NCBI RefSeq assembly: GCF_014203955.1
Contig: NZ_JACHKA010000001.1
Span: forward strand, 2,263,001 to 2,327,000
DNA from: Sphingobium lignivorans
Lineage (GTDB): Bacteria; Pseudomonadota; Alphaproteobacteria; Sphingomonadales; Sphingomonadaceae
Length of the DNA: 64,000 bases
Reading direction: 5' to 3'
Shown here piece by piece: positions 1-9,624 of this stretch; position 1 is the stretch's first letter, and every line of letters starts with the position of its first letter. Under the pieces are notes generated by a model. It was not told the origin of the DNA. It worked only from the letters and a program-made list of their open reading frames with translations, and made no database searches. Position numbers and translations under genes: made by a program.

Positions 1-1893
1 GTCCGCATCACGGTGGACGAGGGCAGCTGGATGAATGTGGACGTCTCACCCGATGGCAAGACGATCGCGTTCGATCTGCTGGGCGACATCTACACCATGC
101 CTATCGCGGGCGGCACGCCGAAGCGGATCGCCGAGGGACTGGCCTATGAGCACCAGCCCCGCTTCTCGCCGGACGGCAAGCGCATCGCCTTCACCTCCGA
201 TCGCGGCGGCGGCGACAATATCTGGATCATGAATGCCGACGGCAGCGACAAGAAGGCCCTCACCAGCGAGAGCTTCCGCCTGCTCAACCAGCCCAGCTGG
301 AGTCCGGACGGCCGCTTCATCGTGGCGAAGAAGCATTTCACGACGCAGCGTTCGCTCGGGACCGGAGAAGTCTGGCTCTATCATGTCGCGGGCGGCGGCG
401 GCGTGCCGCTGGTCAAACGCGCCAACGAGGTGCTGCAGAAGGAACTGGGCGAGCCCATTCCCGCCCCGGACGGCAAGAGCGTCTATTATGTGCGCAACAT
501 CACGCCCGGCAACATCTTCGAATATGCGCAGGATTCCGGGCGGAACATCTTCGATATCGAACGCTACGATCTCTCGACAGGTGAGGTCAGCACCGCTGTG
601 ACGGGCCTGGGCGGCGCCGTCCGTCCCACCCCATCGCCCGATGGAAAATCCATCGCTTTCGTCCGCCGGGTCGATGGCGTCTCGACGCTCTGGCTGAAGC
701 AGCTCGATACCGGCGCGGAGCGCAAGCTGTTCGGTCCGCTCGACCGCGACGTGCAGGAGACCTGGGCCGTGACCGGGCTCTATCCGAACATGGCCTGGAC
801 CCCGGACAGCCGCGCGATCGTCTTCTGGACCGGCGGGAAGCTCTGGCGGCTCGATACAGGCAGCGACAAGCCGGTCCCGATCCCCTTCCGGATCGACGAT
901 ACGCGCGTGGTGATCGACGGCCCGCATCCCCAGATCGAGGTTTCGCCCGATCAGGTTCGCACGAAGATGCCGCGCTGGGCCAGCGTGTCGCCCGATGGAC
1001 GGCAGCTGGTGTTCGAGACGCTGGGCAAGCTCTGGACCAAGCCCGTTTCGGGCGGGGCAGCAAGGCGGCTCGTGCCGGGCGACGAGGCGGACATGCAGCT
1101 CTGGCCGAGCTGGTCGCGTGATGGCCGTTCCGTCGTCTTTGTGAGCTGGACGGATGAAGGCCTGGGCCACGTCCGCACGGTGCCTGCGACCGGCGGAAGC
1201 GCACGCACGATCACCAGCATCGCCGGCCATTACGCCAAGCCCCGCTTTTCTCCCGATGGCAAGACGATCGTCTTCGAAAAGCGCGGCAGCGAAGGCCTCA
1301 CGTCCACGCGCGGGACGGACGAGCCCGGCGTCTGGCGCGTCGCGGCGAGCGGCGGCGCGCCGGATCTGGTCGCATCCGGTGTCGGCGATCCTCAGTTCGG
1401 TGCCGAGAATGACAGGCTGTTCATGGTGGGTTCCGAGAGCGGCAAGCGGCAGCTCATCAGTGCCGGCCTGGATGGCACCGCGCGCCGGACCCATGCCACG
1501 GGCGCCATGGTCACCGAATTCGAGGTTTCGTCGGACGGACGACATGTCGCTTTCCGTCAGAATTACCAGGCGTTCGTCATGCCGCTCATGCCCGGCACGC
1601 AGAATGTGGACGTGGACAAGGAAGGCGGCCCCCTGCCCGTCACGCGGGTGAGCGCGGAAGGCGCGTCCTTCATCAACTGGTCGAACGACGGCGCCGCGCT
1701 GCACTGGTCGCTTGGTCCGACATTGTACTCGGCGCAGACCGCCGCTCTCTTCGCCGCCGGCCCGACGGGCAAGGATGCCCCGAAATTCGAGCCGCCACGT
1801 TCCGGCGTTGACCTCTCCATGACCGTGCCGGCCCGACAAGCCCCGCGGAACCGTCGCGCTGACCGGCGCCCGCATCCTCACCATGGCAGATGA
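1..1893 (+). pseudogene. TolB-like beta-propeller half of a propeller/amidohydrolase protein (5' partial, frameshifted)
   Basis: The reading frame is already open at base 1, so the start lies outside the window. The translation carries many WD40-like/PD40 repeats of the type VSPDGKTIAF, FSPDGKRIAF, WSPDGRFIV and WTPDSRAIVF, which is the TolB-type six- to seven-bladed propeller. The frame runs to a stop at 1893, but after about 1830 the residues become basic and lose similarity. Removing one C from the CCC run at 1832-1834 restores a continuous read-through (VPADKPRGTVALTGARILTM) into the amidohydrolase frame. In sphingomonads such propeller-amidohydrolase proteins are single chains of roughly 1,100 residues and are usually exported. 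This is therefore one gene split by a +1 indel, either a pseudogene or a sequence error. Confidence 0.85.
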
Positions 1894-3145
1894 TGCGGGC
1901 GGGATCATCGAGGATGGCACCATCGTGATCCGGGGGGACCGGATCGTGGCGGTCGGGCCGCGCGCGGACATCGCCATTCCCGCCGGCGCGACGCAGCTGG
2001 ACATGGCCGGAAAGACGATCATGCCCGGCTTCGTGGATGCCCATGCCCATGGCCCGCAAGGCGAGGACATGCTCATCCCGCAGCAGAACTGGTCATCCCT
2101 TGCCAATCTGGCGATGGGCACCACGACGATCCACGATCCTTCGTCCAGTGCAGCCGACATCTTCGCCGCCGCCGAGATGCAGCGGGCAGGCATCATCCTG
2201 TCCCCTCGTATCTTCTCGACGGGCGAAGTCATCTATGGCGCGAAGGCACCGGGCGTCTATGCGGAGATCAACACCTATGAGGATGCGTTGGCCGATGTCC
2301 GCCGGCTGAAGGCACAGGGCGCGCACAGCGTGAAGAACTACAACCAGCCGCGCCGCGATCAGCGACAGATGGTCGTCGCCGCTGCACTGGCTGAAAATAT
2401 GGAAGTGGTGCCCGAGGGCGGTTCGCTGTTCACGATGGACATCTCGCTGGTGCAGGACGGCAACTCGACCGTCGAGCACAATGTCCCGCTCGAGACCTTC
2501 TACCAGGATGTCGTCAGCCTCTGGTCACAGAGCACGACGAACTACACGCCGACACTGGTCGTGACCTATGGCGGTCTTGCCGGTGATCCCTACTGGCGGG
2601 CCCATACGGACGTATGGCGGCATCCCATCCTCTCCAGGCATGCGCCGGCTGCATTGCTCGCCGCGCAGAACAAGCGGCGGGAGCTGGCCCCGGAAGAGGC
2701 TTATGTGGATGACGAGTCCGCGCGGGAATCGAAGAAGCTCGCCGATCGCGGCATCCAGGTCTCCATTGGCGCGCATGGCCAGCAGACCGGCCTTGGGTCC
2801 CACTGGGAAATCTGGAGCTTCGTGCGGGGCGGATGGAGCCCGATCGATGCGCTGCGCGCCGCGACGATCATGCCCGCCCGCTCGCTGGGCTATGTCGCGG
2901 ACGTGGGCTCGCTGGAGACCGGAAAGCTCGCCGATCTCATCGTGCTCGATGCCGATCCGACGAGCGACATCCGGAATACCGAGAAGATCCATCGCGTGAT
3001 GCTCGGCGGACGCCTCTACGATCCTATGACCATGAACGAGGTCGACACCGGCAATCGCAAGCGCCTGCCCTATTGGTGGGAAGCCGACGGGACCAGCAAC
3101 GGCGCAGGCATGAAGCTGAGCATCAGCGATGGCCATGGCCACTGA
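1883..3145 (+). pseudogene. Amidohydrolase (M38-like) half of the frameshifted propeller/amidohydrolase protein
   Basis: This frame holds the metal-dependent amidohydrolase part. It contains GKTIMPGFVDAHAHG with the HxH metal motif, an EHN segment, SIGAHGQQTG, and the C-terminal GKLADLIVLDADP typical of imidazolonepropionase/prolidase-like amidohydrolases. The apparent ATG at 1883 is internal, because homologous sequence (TGARILT) continues upstream in this frame to the frameshift at 1832-1834. The substrate cannot be read from the sequence. The combination with a periplasmic-type propeller suggests hydrolysis of peptides or cyclic amides outside the cytoplasm. If the frameshift is real, this half lacks its own start and signal peptide and is probably not made. 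Confidence 0.85.
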
Positions 3146-3175
3146 CGATCGCCTGAACTGACGGCCTGAGCGCTC

Positions 3176-3213
3176 TCCGGCTTCCCGCTGATCCGTCGGC
3201 AGGGAAAGCCGGA
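3176..3213 (+). terminator. Hairpin after the amidohydrolase gene
   Basis: TCCGGCTTCCC pairs with GGGAAAGCCGGA around a short loop, with one bulged base, about 30 nt after the amidohydrolase stop. No clear T-run follows, so it may be a weak or Rho-assisted terminator, or only a structured spacer. Confidence 0.4.
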
Positions 3214-3319
3214 TATGCCGCCGTCACGCTCGCCCCGGACCGGCAGCGCTGGCTCTGCGGCAGGCATTGCAGTCCGACTGTCGCAATAGCATAACATTCG
3301 CATGCCAGACAGGCAGCGA

Positions 3320-4051
3320 ATGAAGACGATAGCGGTCTACAGCCTCAAGGGCGGTGTCGGGAAATCCACCTTCGCCGTCAATCTCGCATGGGCATCCGCC
3401 GTGCTCTCTTCCCGACGCACCTTGCTGTGGGATCTCGACCCCCAGGCTGCGGCGACATATCTGCTCGCACCGGCCGCTGCCGCCCGGGATGCCGCACGCG
3501 ACGTCTTTTCGAAACAGGTCGACCCTGCCGATCTCTGCCAGCCGACCGCCATTGCGGGGTTGGACCTGCTCGCCGCGGATCCATCGCTCCATGGGCTGGA
3601 GCGCCTTCTCTTCGACCTTGGCAAGAAAAAGCGCCTCGCCCGGCTGATCGAGAACCTCAAGAAACATTATGAGCGCGTCCTGCTCGACTGCCCGCCGGGT
3701 CTCACCGAGACTGCGGAACAGGTGCTGAAGGCAGCAGACATACTGGTCGTGCCAGTCGTTCCCTCGCCATTGGCCCGCAAGTCGCTGGACGATCTGGTCG
3801 AGACGCTGGTGCGTCGTGGCGGCTCCCACCCGCCCATCCTGCCGGTCTTCTCGATGGTGGATCGCCGCCGCAAGCTCCATGTCGCGGCGCTGGAGAGCCA
3901 CCCGGACTGGCCCTTCGTCACTTATGCCAGTCAGGTCGAGCAAATGGGAACGAGACGTCTGCCGCTCGGCGCCTATGCGCCGCAGAGCCAGCAAGCCGCG
4001 CAGTTCGCCGGCATCTGGGCAGCGATCGAACGACGACTCGCCCAGAGCTGA
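3320..4051 (+). CDS. ParA/MinD-family P-loop ATPase
   Basis: The protein is a deviant-Walker ATPase of about 243 residues. The N-terminal MKTIAVYSLKGGVGKSTFAVNLAW contains the KGGVGKST motif with the signature lysine, LLWDLDPQA gives the A' aspartate region, and VLLDCPPGL gives Walker B. Family members position plasmids, chromosomes, chemoreceptors or cellulose/EPS machinery by ATP-dependent dimerisation on DNA or membrane. No parB-like partner or parS site is seen nearby, so it is an orphan and its cargo is unknown. I chose the second ATG because the ParA core begins there. An upstream ATG at 3302 would add six residues. The gene converges on the GGDEF-EAL gene with a 19-nt gap. Confidence 0.85.
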   Translation: MKTIAVYSLKGGVGKSTFAVNLAWASAVLSSRRTLLWDLDPQAAATYLLAPAAAARDAARDVFSKQVDPADLCQPTAIAGLDLLAADPSLHGLERLLFDLGKKKRLARLIENLKKHYERVLLDCPPGLTETAEQVLKAADILVVPVVPSPLARKSLDDLVETLVRRGGSHPPILPVFSMVDRRRKLHVAALESHPDWPFVTYASQVEQMGTRRLPLGAYAPQSQQAAQFAGIWAAIERRLAQS

Positions 4052-4070
4052 GCCCGCGCGACCCGCTCGC

Positions 4071-6362
4071 TTACGCCACCTGGCTGTCGGAGCTGCCGAA
4101 CAGCGCCCGCGCATCGGCCGCCGGCATCGGACGGCCGAAATAATAGCCCTGAACGTTGGTGCAGCCCAGCGCGCGCAGCAGATCGAATTCCCCTTCCGTC
4201 TCCACGCCTTCCGCCGTCGTCTCCATGTCCAGGCCTTGTGCCATCGCCACGACAGCGCGCACGATCGCCAGGCTCTCGCGCTGATTGCGCGCGGCTCCCT
4301 CGACGAAGCTGCGATCGATCTTGATCGTGCTGAAGCGGGTGCGCGAAAGATAGCCGAGCGACGAATATCCCGTGCCGAAGTCGTCAAGCGCCAGGCACAC
4401 GCCCAGCTTCATGAGCTTCTCCAGCAGTTGCCCGGCGCCCATCCCTTCGCGCAGGAAGACGCTTTCCGTCACTTCCAGTTCAAGACGATTGGCAGGCAGT
4501 CCGCTATGGGCAAGCGCCCCGACCACGGTTTCCAGAAAGGCGGGGTCATAAAGCTGCTCCGGCGAGACGTTGACGGAGACGCGCACATCCTCGGGCCAGG
4601 TCGCCGCTTCCCGGCAGGCCGAACGAAGTACCCAGTTGCCGATCGGCCCCATCAGCCGCGCATCCTCCGCCACCGGAATGAAGCGGCTCGGCGACACCTG
4701 TCCGAGCTCCGGGTGAAGCCAGCGCGCCAGCGCCTCGAAGCCGCTCACGCGGCCATCGCTGGCACTCACGATCGGCTGGAAGAGCAGATACAGCTCATCC
4801 CGCGCCAGGGCATCGCGCAGCGCGATCTCGAGCGTCCGCCGCTCTTCCGCGTCCGCATGCATCGATGGCGTATAATGCTGATGCTTGCCTCGCCCGGCTT
4901 CCTTGGCGCGATACATCGCAAGATCGGCATTGCGCATGAGGGTCTCGGCGTCCCGGCCATCATTGGGGGCCAGCGCTGAGCCGACACTGGCGCCAACGAA
5001 CAATGTGTGCCCATTGACGAGATAAGGCTGGGAGACGGCCTTGATGATCTCGGCAGCCAGTCGATCGATGTAGAGCTGCTCGCCTACATCCCGAACAAGG
5101 ACCGCGAATTCGTCTCCCCCGAGGCGTCCGCACAGCTCGTTCGGAGAACAGACCTTGCGGAGCCGCTCGGCGACCTGGGCCAGAAGCTGGTCGCCGATGA
5201 GATGGCCCAGCGTGTCGTTCACGGACTTGAAGCGATCGAGATCGACCATGATGAAGCCGCAACGCGTATGCCACTGCGATACCTGCGCGATGGCGAGCGA
5301 GAGTTCTTCGGTCAGGTGGAGGCGATTTGGCAGGCCAGTCAGCATGTCGAAACGGGCCATCTGGGCAATGCGCTCGGCCGCTTCCTTCTGAACCGTGATG
5401 TCCGAGCCGACGCCTCGAAACCCGTGAAAGACGCCTTTATCGTCGGTGCGCGGCGACGCAGATATCTGCCACCAGCGCTGCTCCTCGTTCACCAACACCG
5501 GCAGCACGAGATCGGAGAAAGGCGCACGCTGCTTCAGCCGCTCGGCAAGTTCGTGCAAGGCGGGATCGAACGCGCCGGTTTCCCAGGCCGGTCCCGCCAG
5601 CACCTGCAGGATCGAGCGCCCCTCCAGGGCTTCGCACGTGGTGCCGAGCATGCGCGCGAAGGATGGCGAAACGCCCGTGAGGCGCCGCGCCGCATCGATC
5701 TGCCATAGCGCATCGGCAGCCTCGACATCATGCTCCTTGAGGAGAAGACTGACGACCTCGCGTTTCTCCGCGAGCATCTTGCTGGTGGTGAGTTGCACAC
5801 CGAACAGATGGGCCTGCCGAAGACTGGCTGCGAGAAGCAGGATCGCATAGGTTGCTCCCACCGCAGCGAGCATCGGGTCCGCATTTTCCCGCATCATCCA
5901 TATGGCGCCGGCACTGATCGGCAGGATAAGGCCGGCCGCGGAGAGCGGCGTGGACTGGCAGGTCATCGCCGTCGCCGCCATCAGGCAGCATGCGATGGTC
6001 CAGAGCGTGACCATGCCGGCCGGCCCCGTCTCGCGACCCATTGCGAGGATCGCCGCTGCCCATGCACAACCCTGAAGAAACGACCACAGGCCATGGCGAA
6101 GCAACGCGGCGCGCGTGACGCTCGAATAATCTGAAGTCACATGCTTCTGGCGCATGCGGAAGGAGGGGATGTGCACGCCGACCAGAAACAAGGTCCAGAG
6201 GGCGAGCGCCCAGATCGGCACATATCCCTGAAAGCGGACATTGATGAGGAAGACCGAAATCGCCGCCAGGGCGGTATACAGCCCCAACATCCGGTCGGCC
6301 GCGCGAAGCTGCTGACCATGCACGAACTCGACATGGCCGCCCGGCAACCGCGTGAATCCCAT
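4071..6362 (-). CDS. Membrane GGDEF-EAL cyclic-di-GMP signalling protein with PAS region
   Basis: The N-terminal part has several hydrophobic segments (LYTALAAISVFLINV, MVTLWTIACCLMAATAM, PISAGAIWMM) forming a membrane sensor. A PAS-like region follows (LTGVSPSFARMLG ... FRGVGSDIT). Next come a GGDEF domain with intact GRLGGDEFAVLV near residue 416 and an EAL domain near residue 542. The EAL domain keeps EALARW, VNVSPEQL, LELEVTES, DDFGTGYSS, KIDRSF and EGVET, so phosphodiesterase activity is expected. The position of the RxxD inhibitory site before GGDEF is SPNE, so product inhibition is probably absent. The start is uncertain: a longer reading from a TTG at 6464 is possible, and I prefer the ATG at 6362. 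The input signal is unknown. Confidence 0.87.
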   Translation of the reverse strand: MGFTRLPGGHVEFVHGQQLRAADRMLGLYTALAAISVFLINVRFQGYVPIWALALWTLFLVGVHIPSFRMRQKHVTSDYSSVTRAALLRHGLWSFLQGCAWAAAILAMGRETGPAGMVTLWTIACCLMAATAMTCQSTPLSAAGLILPISAGAIWMMRENADPMLAAVGATYAILLLAASLRQAHLFGVQLTTSKMLAEKREVVSLLLKEHDVEAADALWQIDAARRLTGVSPSFARMLGTTCEALEGRSILQVLAGPAWETGAFDPALHELAERLKQRAPFSDLVLPVLVNEEQRWWQISASPRTDDKGVFHGFRGVGSDITVQKEAAERIAQMARFDMLTGLPNRLHLTEELSLAIAQVSQWHTRCGFIMVDLDRFKSVNDTLGHLIGDQLLAQVAERLRKVCSPNELCGRLGGDEFAVLVRDVGEQLYIDRLAAEIIKAVSQPYLVNGHTLFVGASVGSALAPNDGRDAETLMRNADLAMYRAKEAGRGKHQHYTPSMHADAEERRTLEIALRDALARDELYLLFQPIVSASDGRVSGFEALARWLHPELGQVSPSRFIPVAEDARLMGPIGNWVLRSACREAATWPEDVRVSVNVSPEQLYDPAFLETVVGALAHSGLPANRLELEVTESVFLREGMGAGQLLEKLMKLGVCLALDDFGTGYSSLGYLSRTRFSTIKIDRSFVEGAARNQRESLAIVRAVVAMAQGLDMETTAEGVETEGEFDLLRALGCTNVQGYYFGRPMPAADARALFGSSDSQVA

Positions 6363-6568
6363 CAGGACGCCAAGCGAGAGCGTCTCGGGAAGGCCGTCCG
6401 GCCGGCTTGTCCTGGGCGAGACTCGGTTCGTCACACCCTGCTGATACGGCTCGCTGGTTATCAAGCCGTAAGCAGCGGGCCAGGGAACGGCGCCTCATCG
6501 TAAAGCTGCCGCGCCTGGTCGCCTCTCGCTGCGGGACCGCCGGAAGGCGCCGTCAGCCCCGCAACGCG

Positions 6569-8287
6569 CTAGGCAGCCACATCGTAAGGGACAATCTCAC
6601 CTTCAAGATAGAGTTTGCGCGCCTTCGAGCGGCTGAGCTTGCCCGAGCTGGTGCGCGGCAACGAGCGTGGCGGCACCAGTTCGATCACGCAGTTCATGCC
6701 GGTGATGGAGCGCACCCGTTCGCGAATCTCCTCGCGCAGCCTCGCCCGCTCTTCCTTGTCGGAAACGCGGCAATGGACCAGCACCGCGGGCGCTTCTTCG
6801 CCGCCCGGCGTCGTGATCGCGAAAGCGGCGATGTCGCCCTGCTTGAAGCCGGGAAGCTGTTCCACGGCCCATTCAATGTCCTGCGGCCAGTGATTCTTGC
6901 CGTTGACGATGATCATGTCCTTGGCGCGGCCGACGATGTAGAGATAGCCATCCGAGAGATAGCCCATGTCGCCGGTATCCAGCCAGCCGTCCGCCATGCA
7001 GGCATCGGTCGCTTCCTGATCCCGGAAATAGCCGACCATCAGGCTGGACCCGGTGGTCCAGACCTTACCGATCATCCGGTCGGGCAGGATATTGCCGAAA
7101 TCGTCGCGAATTTCGACGGTCATGCCCATCACCGGCTTGCCGCAGTTGACGATGGCGCGGTAGCGTTGCGGCCTGTCCTGCGGCGCATTGCCGCCGGAAA
7201 GCTCCGTTTCCTCGACCAGCTCGACGATGATCCCTTCGCCCGGCGGCATGATGGTGACGGCAAGCGTCGCTTCCGCCAGCCCGTAGCTCGGCAGGAAAGC
7301 CGAGGGACTGAAACCCGCCTCCGCAAAGGCATCCACGAAGCCCTGCATCACGTCGGGCCGAATCATGTCGGCGCCATTGCCGGCAAGCCGCCAGCGCGAA
7401 AGGTCGAAGCGTTCGGACGCCCGCGTCTGGCTCGACATGCGACGCGCGCAGATGTCGTAGCCGAAAGTCGGCGAATAGCTGATCGCGGTGCCCGGATGAC
7501 GCGAGATCATGTCCAGCCAGGCGAGCGGTCGCCGCGCGAAATCCTCGGTCTTGAGATAATCGGTCGAGACCTGGTTGGCGACAACCGAGAGGAAGCAGCC
7601 GACAAGGCCCATGTCATGATACCAGGGCAGCCAGCTGATGCACCGGTCGGTGGGAATGAGTTGCATGCCGTGGCTGTGCGCCGCGAGATTGGCAAGCAGC
7701 GCCTTGTGCGTCACCGCGACGCCATGCGGGAAGCGCGTCGAGCCGCTCGAATATTGCAGATAGCAGATATCGTCGGGCGATGCGGCAGGCAGGTCGCACG
7801 GCGCGACGTCCGCGGCGAGGAAATCCTCGAAGCTCAGCGGCTCGACATCGCGACGGCGCGCTGCCTCGCTTGCCATTTCGGCGAGCTCGGCGGGAAACAG
7901 CAGCATCAGCGGATCGCAACTCGAAAGCTGGACGACGAGCTGGTCGATATAGCTTTCCTTGCCGCCGAAGCTGGTCGGCAACGGCAGCGGCACCGGCCAG
8001 GCGCCCGCATAGACGATGCCGAAAAAGAGCTGTGCGAACTCGGCCCCCGTTTCTGCCACCAGCGCGATACGGTCCTGCGGCTTCACGCCGCGCGCTATCA
8101 GCCGATAAGCGCAATCAAGCGCATCGGCCCGCATCTCGATAAAGGGATAAGCTCGTGCGAGATTGCCGCGCGCATCATGGAAATTGAGGCCGCGCACGCC
8201 CTCGGCGGCATAATCCAGCGCCTCCCCCAAAGTCCCGAAATCCGCAAAACGTCGCGCAAGCCGATCTTCCGTCGGTGTTGGCTGCAT
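6569..8287 (-). CDS. Fatty acyl-AMP ligase (FAAL) / AMP-dependent synthetase
   Basis: This is an ANL-superfamily adenylating enzyme of about 572 residues. It has the phosphate-binding loop LQYSSGSTRFPHG, the A5-type motif PSYGLAEATLAV, DGWLDTGDMGYL and GRAKDMIIVNGKNHWPQDIE. The last motif and the overall pattern match fatty acyl-AMP ligases more than acyl-CoA ligases. FAALs activate free fatty acids as acyl-adenylates and load an acyl carrier protein for polyketide, lipopeptide or, in some alphaproteobacteria, sphingolipid synthesis. No carrier protein, PKS or serine palmitoyltransferase lies nearby, so the acceptor is unknown. The start is the ATG at 8287 preceded by AGGG. The gene diverges from recX. 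Confidence 0.88.
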   Translation of the reverse strand: MQPTPTEDRLARRFADFGTLGEALDYAAEGVRGLNFHDARGNLARAYPFIEMRADALDCAYRLIARGVKPQDRIALVAETGAEFAQLFFGIVYAGAWPVPLPLPTSFGGKESYIDQLVVQLSSCDPLMLLFPAELAEMASEAARRRDVEPLSFEDFLAADVAPCDLPAASPDDICYLQYSSGSTRFPHGVAVTHKALLANLAAHSHGMQLIPTDRCISWLPWYHDMGLVGCFLSVVANQVSTDYLKTEDFARRPLAWLDMISRHPGTAISYSPTFGYDICARRMSSQTRASERFDLSRWRLAGNGADMIRPDVMQGFVDAFAEAGFSPSAFLPSYGLAEATLAVTIMPPGEGIIVELVEETELSGGNAPQDRPQRYRAIVNCGKPVMGMTVEIRDDFGNILPDRMIGKVWTTGSSLMVGYFRDQEATDACMADGWLDTGDMGYLSDGYLYIVGRAKDMIIVNGKNHWPQDIEWAVEQLPGFKQGDIAAFAITTPGGEEAPAVLVHCRVSDKEERARLREEIRERVRSITGMNCVIELVPPRSLPRTSSGKLSRSKARKLYLEGEIVPYDVAA

Positions 8288-8430
8288 CAAGTGTGACCCT
8301 TCTCTTCCGCCTATACTCGCTCGAAATCCGAACCATGGCGGCTTGTCCGGCGTGCTCCTGCGCTTATGCCCGAAAGCCGCAATTCACGTCGCGCCTGGCG
8401 ATTTCTTGCCTCCGCCAAGCAGATTCACTT

Positions 8431-9000
8431 ATGAACGGGACTATGGCACAAAAAAGGCGCAGTCGCCCGGAAAGGCAAAAAACGGGGCCGCGCCCGCTTG
8501 ATCCGGAGACGCTCGAGAATCTGGCGCTGACCTATGTGAGCCGGTTTGCGACGAGCCGGGGGCGCTTGACCAGCTATCTGGCCCGCAAGCTGCGCGAACG
8601 CGGCTGGCAAGGCGAGGAACTGCCGCCGGTCGAAGCGATCGCCGATCGGCTGGTGGCGCTGCGTTATGTCGATGATGAAGCCTATGCCACGATGAAGGCG
8701 GGCGCCATGCAGCGGCGAGGCCTCGGCGGTCGGCGGATCGCCCAGGCACTGCGGCAGGACGGCATCGATGAAACAGTAGCAGCCGGCGCAGCGCCGGACC
8801 TGCGCGCCCGGTGGGAGGCCGCCGACCGGCTGGCCCGCCGAAAGCGCGTCGGCCCCTACGCGGCTGTCCGGGCCGACCGTCCGGCGCGGGAGAAGCAACT
8901 CGCGAGCTTTCTGCGGGCCGGCCATGACCTGACCCTCGCCCGGCTCTGGATCGATGCAGCGCCGGATGAGCCGCCATCCATCCCCGATGACCAGGACTGA
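8431..9000 (+). CDS. recX: RecX-family regulatory protein
   Basis: RecX binds RecA filaments and limits recombination and SOS signalling in the cytoplasm. The protein has the tandem three-helix RecX repeats, seen in LTSYLARKLRERGW ... IADRLVALRYVDDEAYA and RRGLGGRRIAQALRQDGID. The N-terminus is basic (RRSRPERQK) and the C-terminus is diverged, as is usual in sphingomonads. Two in-frame ATGs (8431 and 8443) are plausible and neither has a strong Shine-Dalgarno sequence. No LexA box is visible upstream, and recA is not in the window. Six bases separate its stop from the next gene on the same strand, so they are probably co-transcribed. Confidence 0.8.
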   Translation: MNGTMAQKRRSRPERQKTGPRPLDPETLENLALTYVSRFATSRGRLTSYLARKLRERGWQGEELPPVEAIADRLVALRYVDDEAYATMKAGAMQRRGLGGRRIAQALRQDGIDETVAAGAAPDLRARWEAADRLARRKRVGPYAAVRADRPAREKQLASFLRAGHDLTLARLWIDAAPDEPPSIPDDQD

Positions 9001-9006
9001 CCAGGA

Positions 9007-9564
9007 ATGAAGCGAAATTCATGGCTGTGGACGGCGAGCCTTGCCTTGCTGATCGCCGCGACCGGCTGCCGCGGCGATGCGCCGGCCACACCGGATGACG
9101 GCCCGGAGGTCGCCCCGACGACGCGGGAAGGCGAGGTCCAGCTGCGCATCACCACTGTCTCCGGCGACATCAGGCGCTTCCAGGTCGAGCTGGCGGTGGA
9201 TGACGCCAGCCAGCAGCGCGGACTGATGGAGCGAACGCATCTCGGCCCCGATGCAGGCATGCTCTTTCCCTATCCCTATCCGGTCGCCGCGTCCTTCTGG
9301 ATGAAGAACACGCCGCTTCCGCTCGACCTCATCTTCATCCGGCCAGACGGCACGATCGCCGCCATCCTGCCCGGCGAGCCCAATGATCTCACGCCCCTCT
9401 CCGCGGGTGAAGCCGTGTCGGGCGTGCTGGAAGTGAATCGGGGGCGTGCCGAAGCCCTTGGCGTGGCGCCCGGCGACAAGGTGTCATGGGGGAATTGCGA
9501 CGAGGCTCCACCGGCCGCCAATGCGTGGCGAGCCGACCGCTTCTGCCCGGGCGAGACCGAATGA
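9007..9564 (+). CDS. DUF192 family lipoprotein
   Basis: The N-terminus is a signal peptide with a lipobox-like end (ALLIAATGC), so the mature protein is probably lipid-anchored on the periplasmic side. A DUF192 domain follows, with QQRGLMERTHLGPDAGMLF, SFWMKNTPLPLDLIFI and VSGVLEVNRGRAEALGV. DUF192 folds as a small beta-barrel, and its biochemical role is not established. The gene starts 6 nt after recX. NDUFA12-like and DUF2155 genes follow on the same strand, an order that suggests a shared transcript. Confidence 0.85.
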   Translation: MKRNSWLWTASLALLIAATGCRGDAPATPDDGPEVAPTTREGEVQLRITTVSGDIRRFQVELAVDDASQQRGLMERTHLGPDAGMLFPYPYPVAASFWMKNTPLPLDLIFIRPDGTIAAILPGEPNDLTPLSAGEAVSGVLEVNRGRAEALGVAPGDKVSWGNCDEAPPAANAWRADRFCPGETE

Positions 9565-9624
9565 AGGCTCAGCGGCATTTCGGCGGTTGCCAATAGCGGG
9601 GGAGAGCGGCTAAGCGCTGGCGCC

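Noticed and set aside
3320-4051. ParA-like gene as sign of a partition locus or integrated plasmid
   Set aside because: No ParB, parS repeats, replication gene or mobile-element features surround it, and flanking genes are chromosomal housekeeping types.
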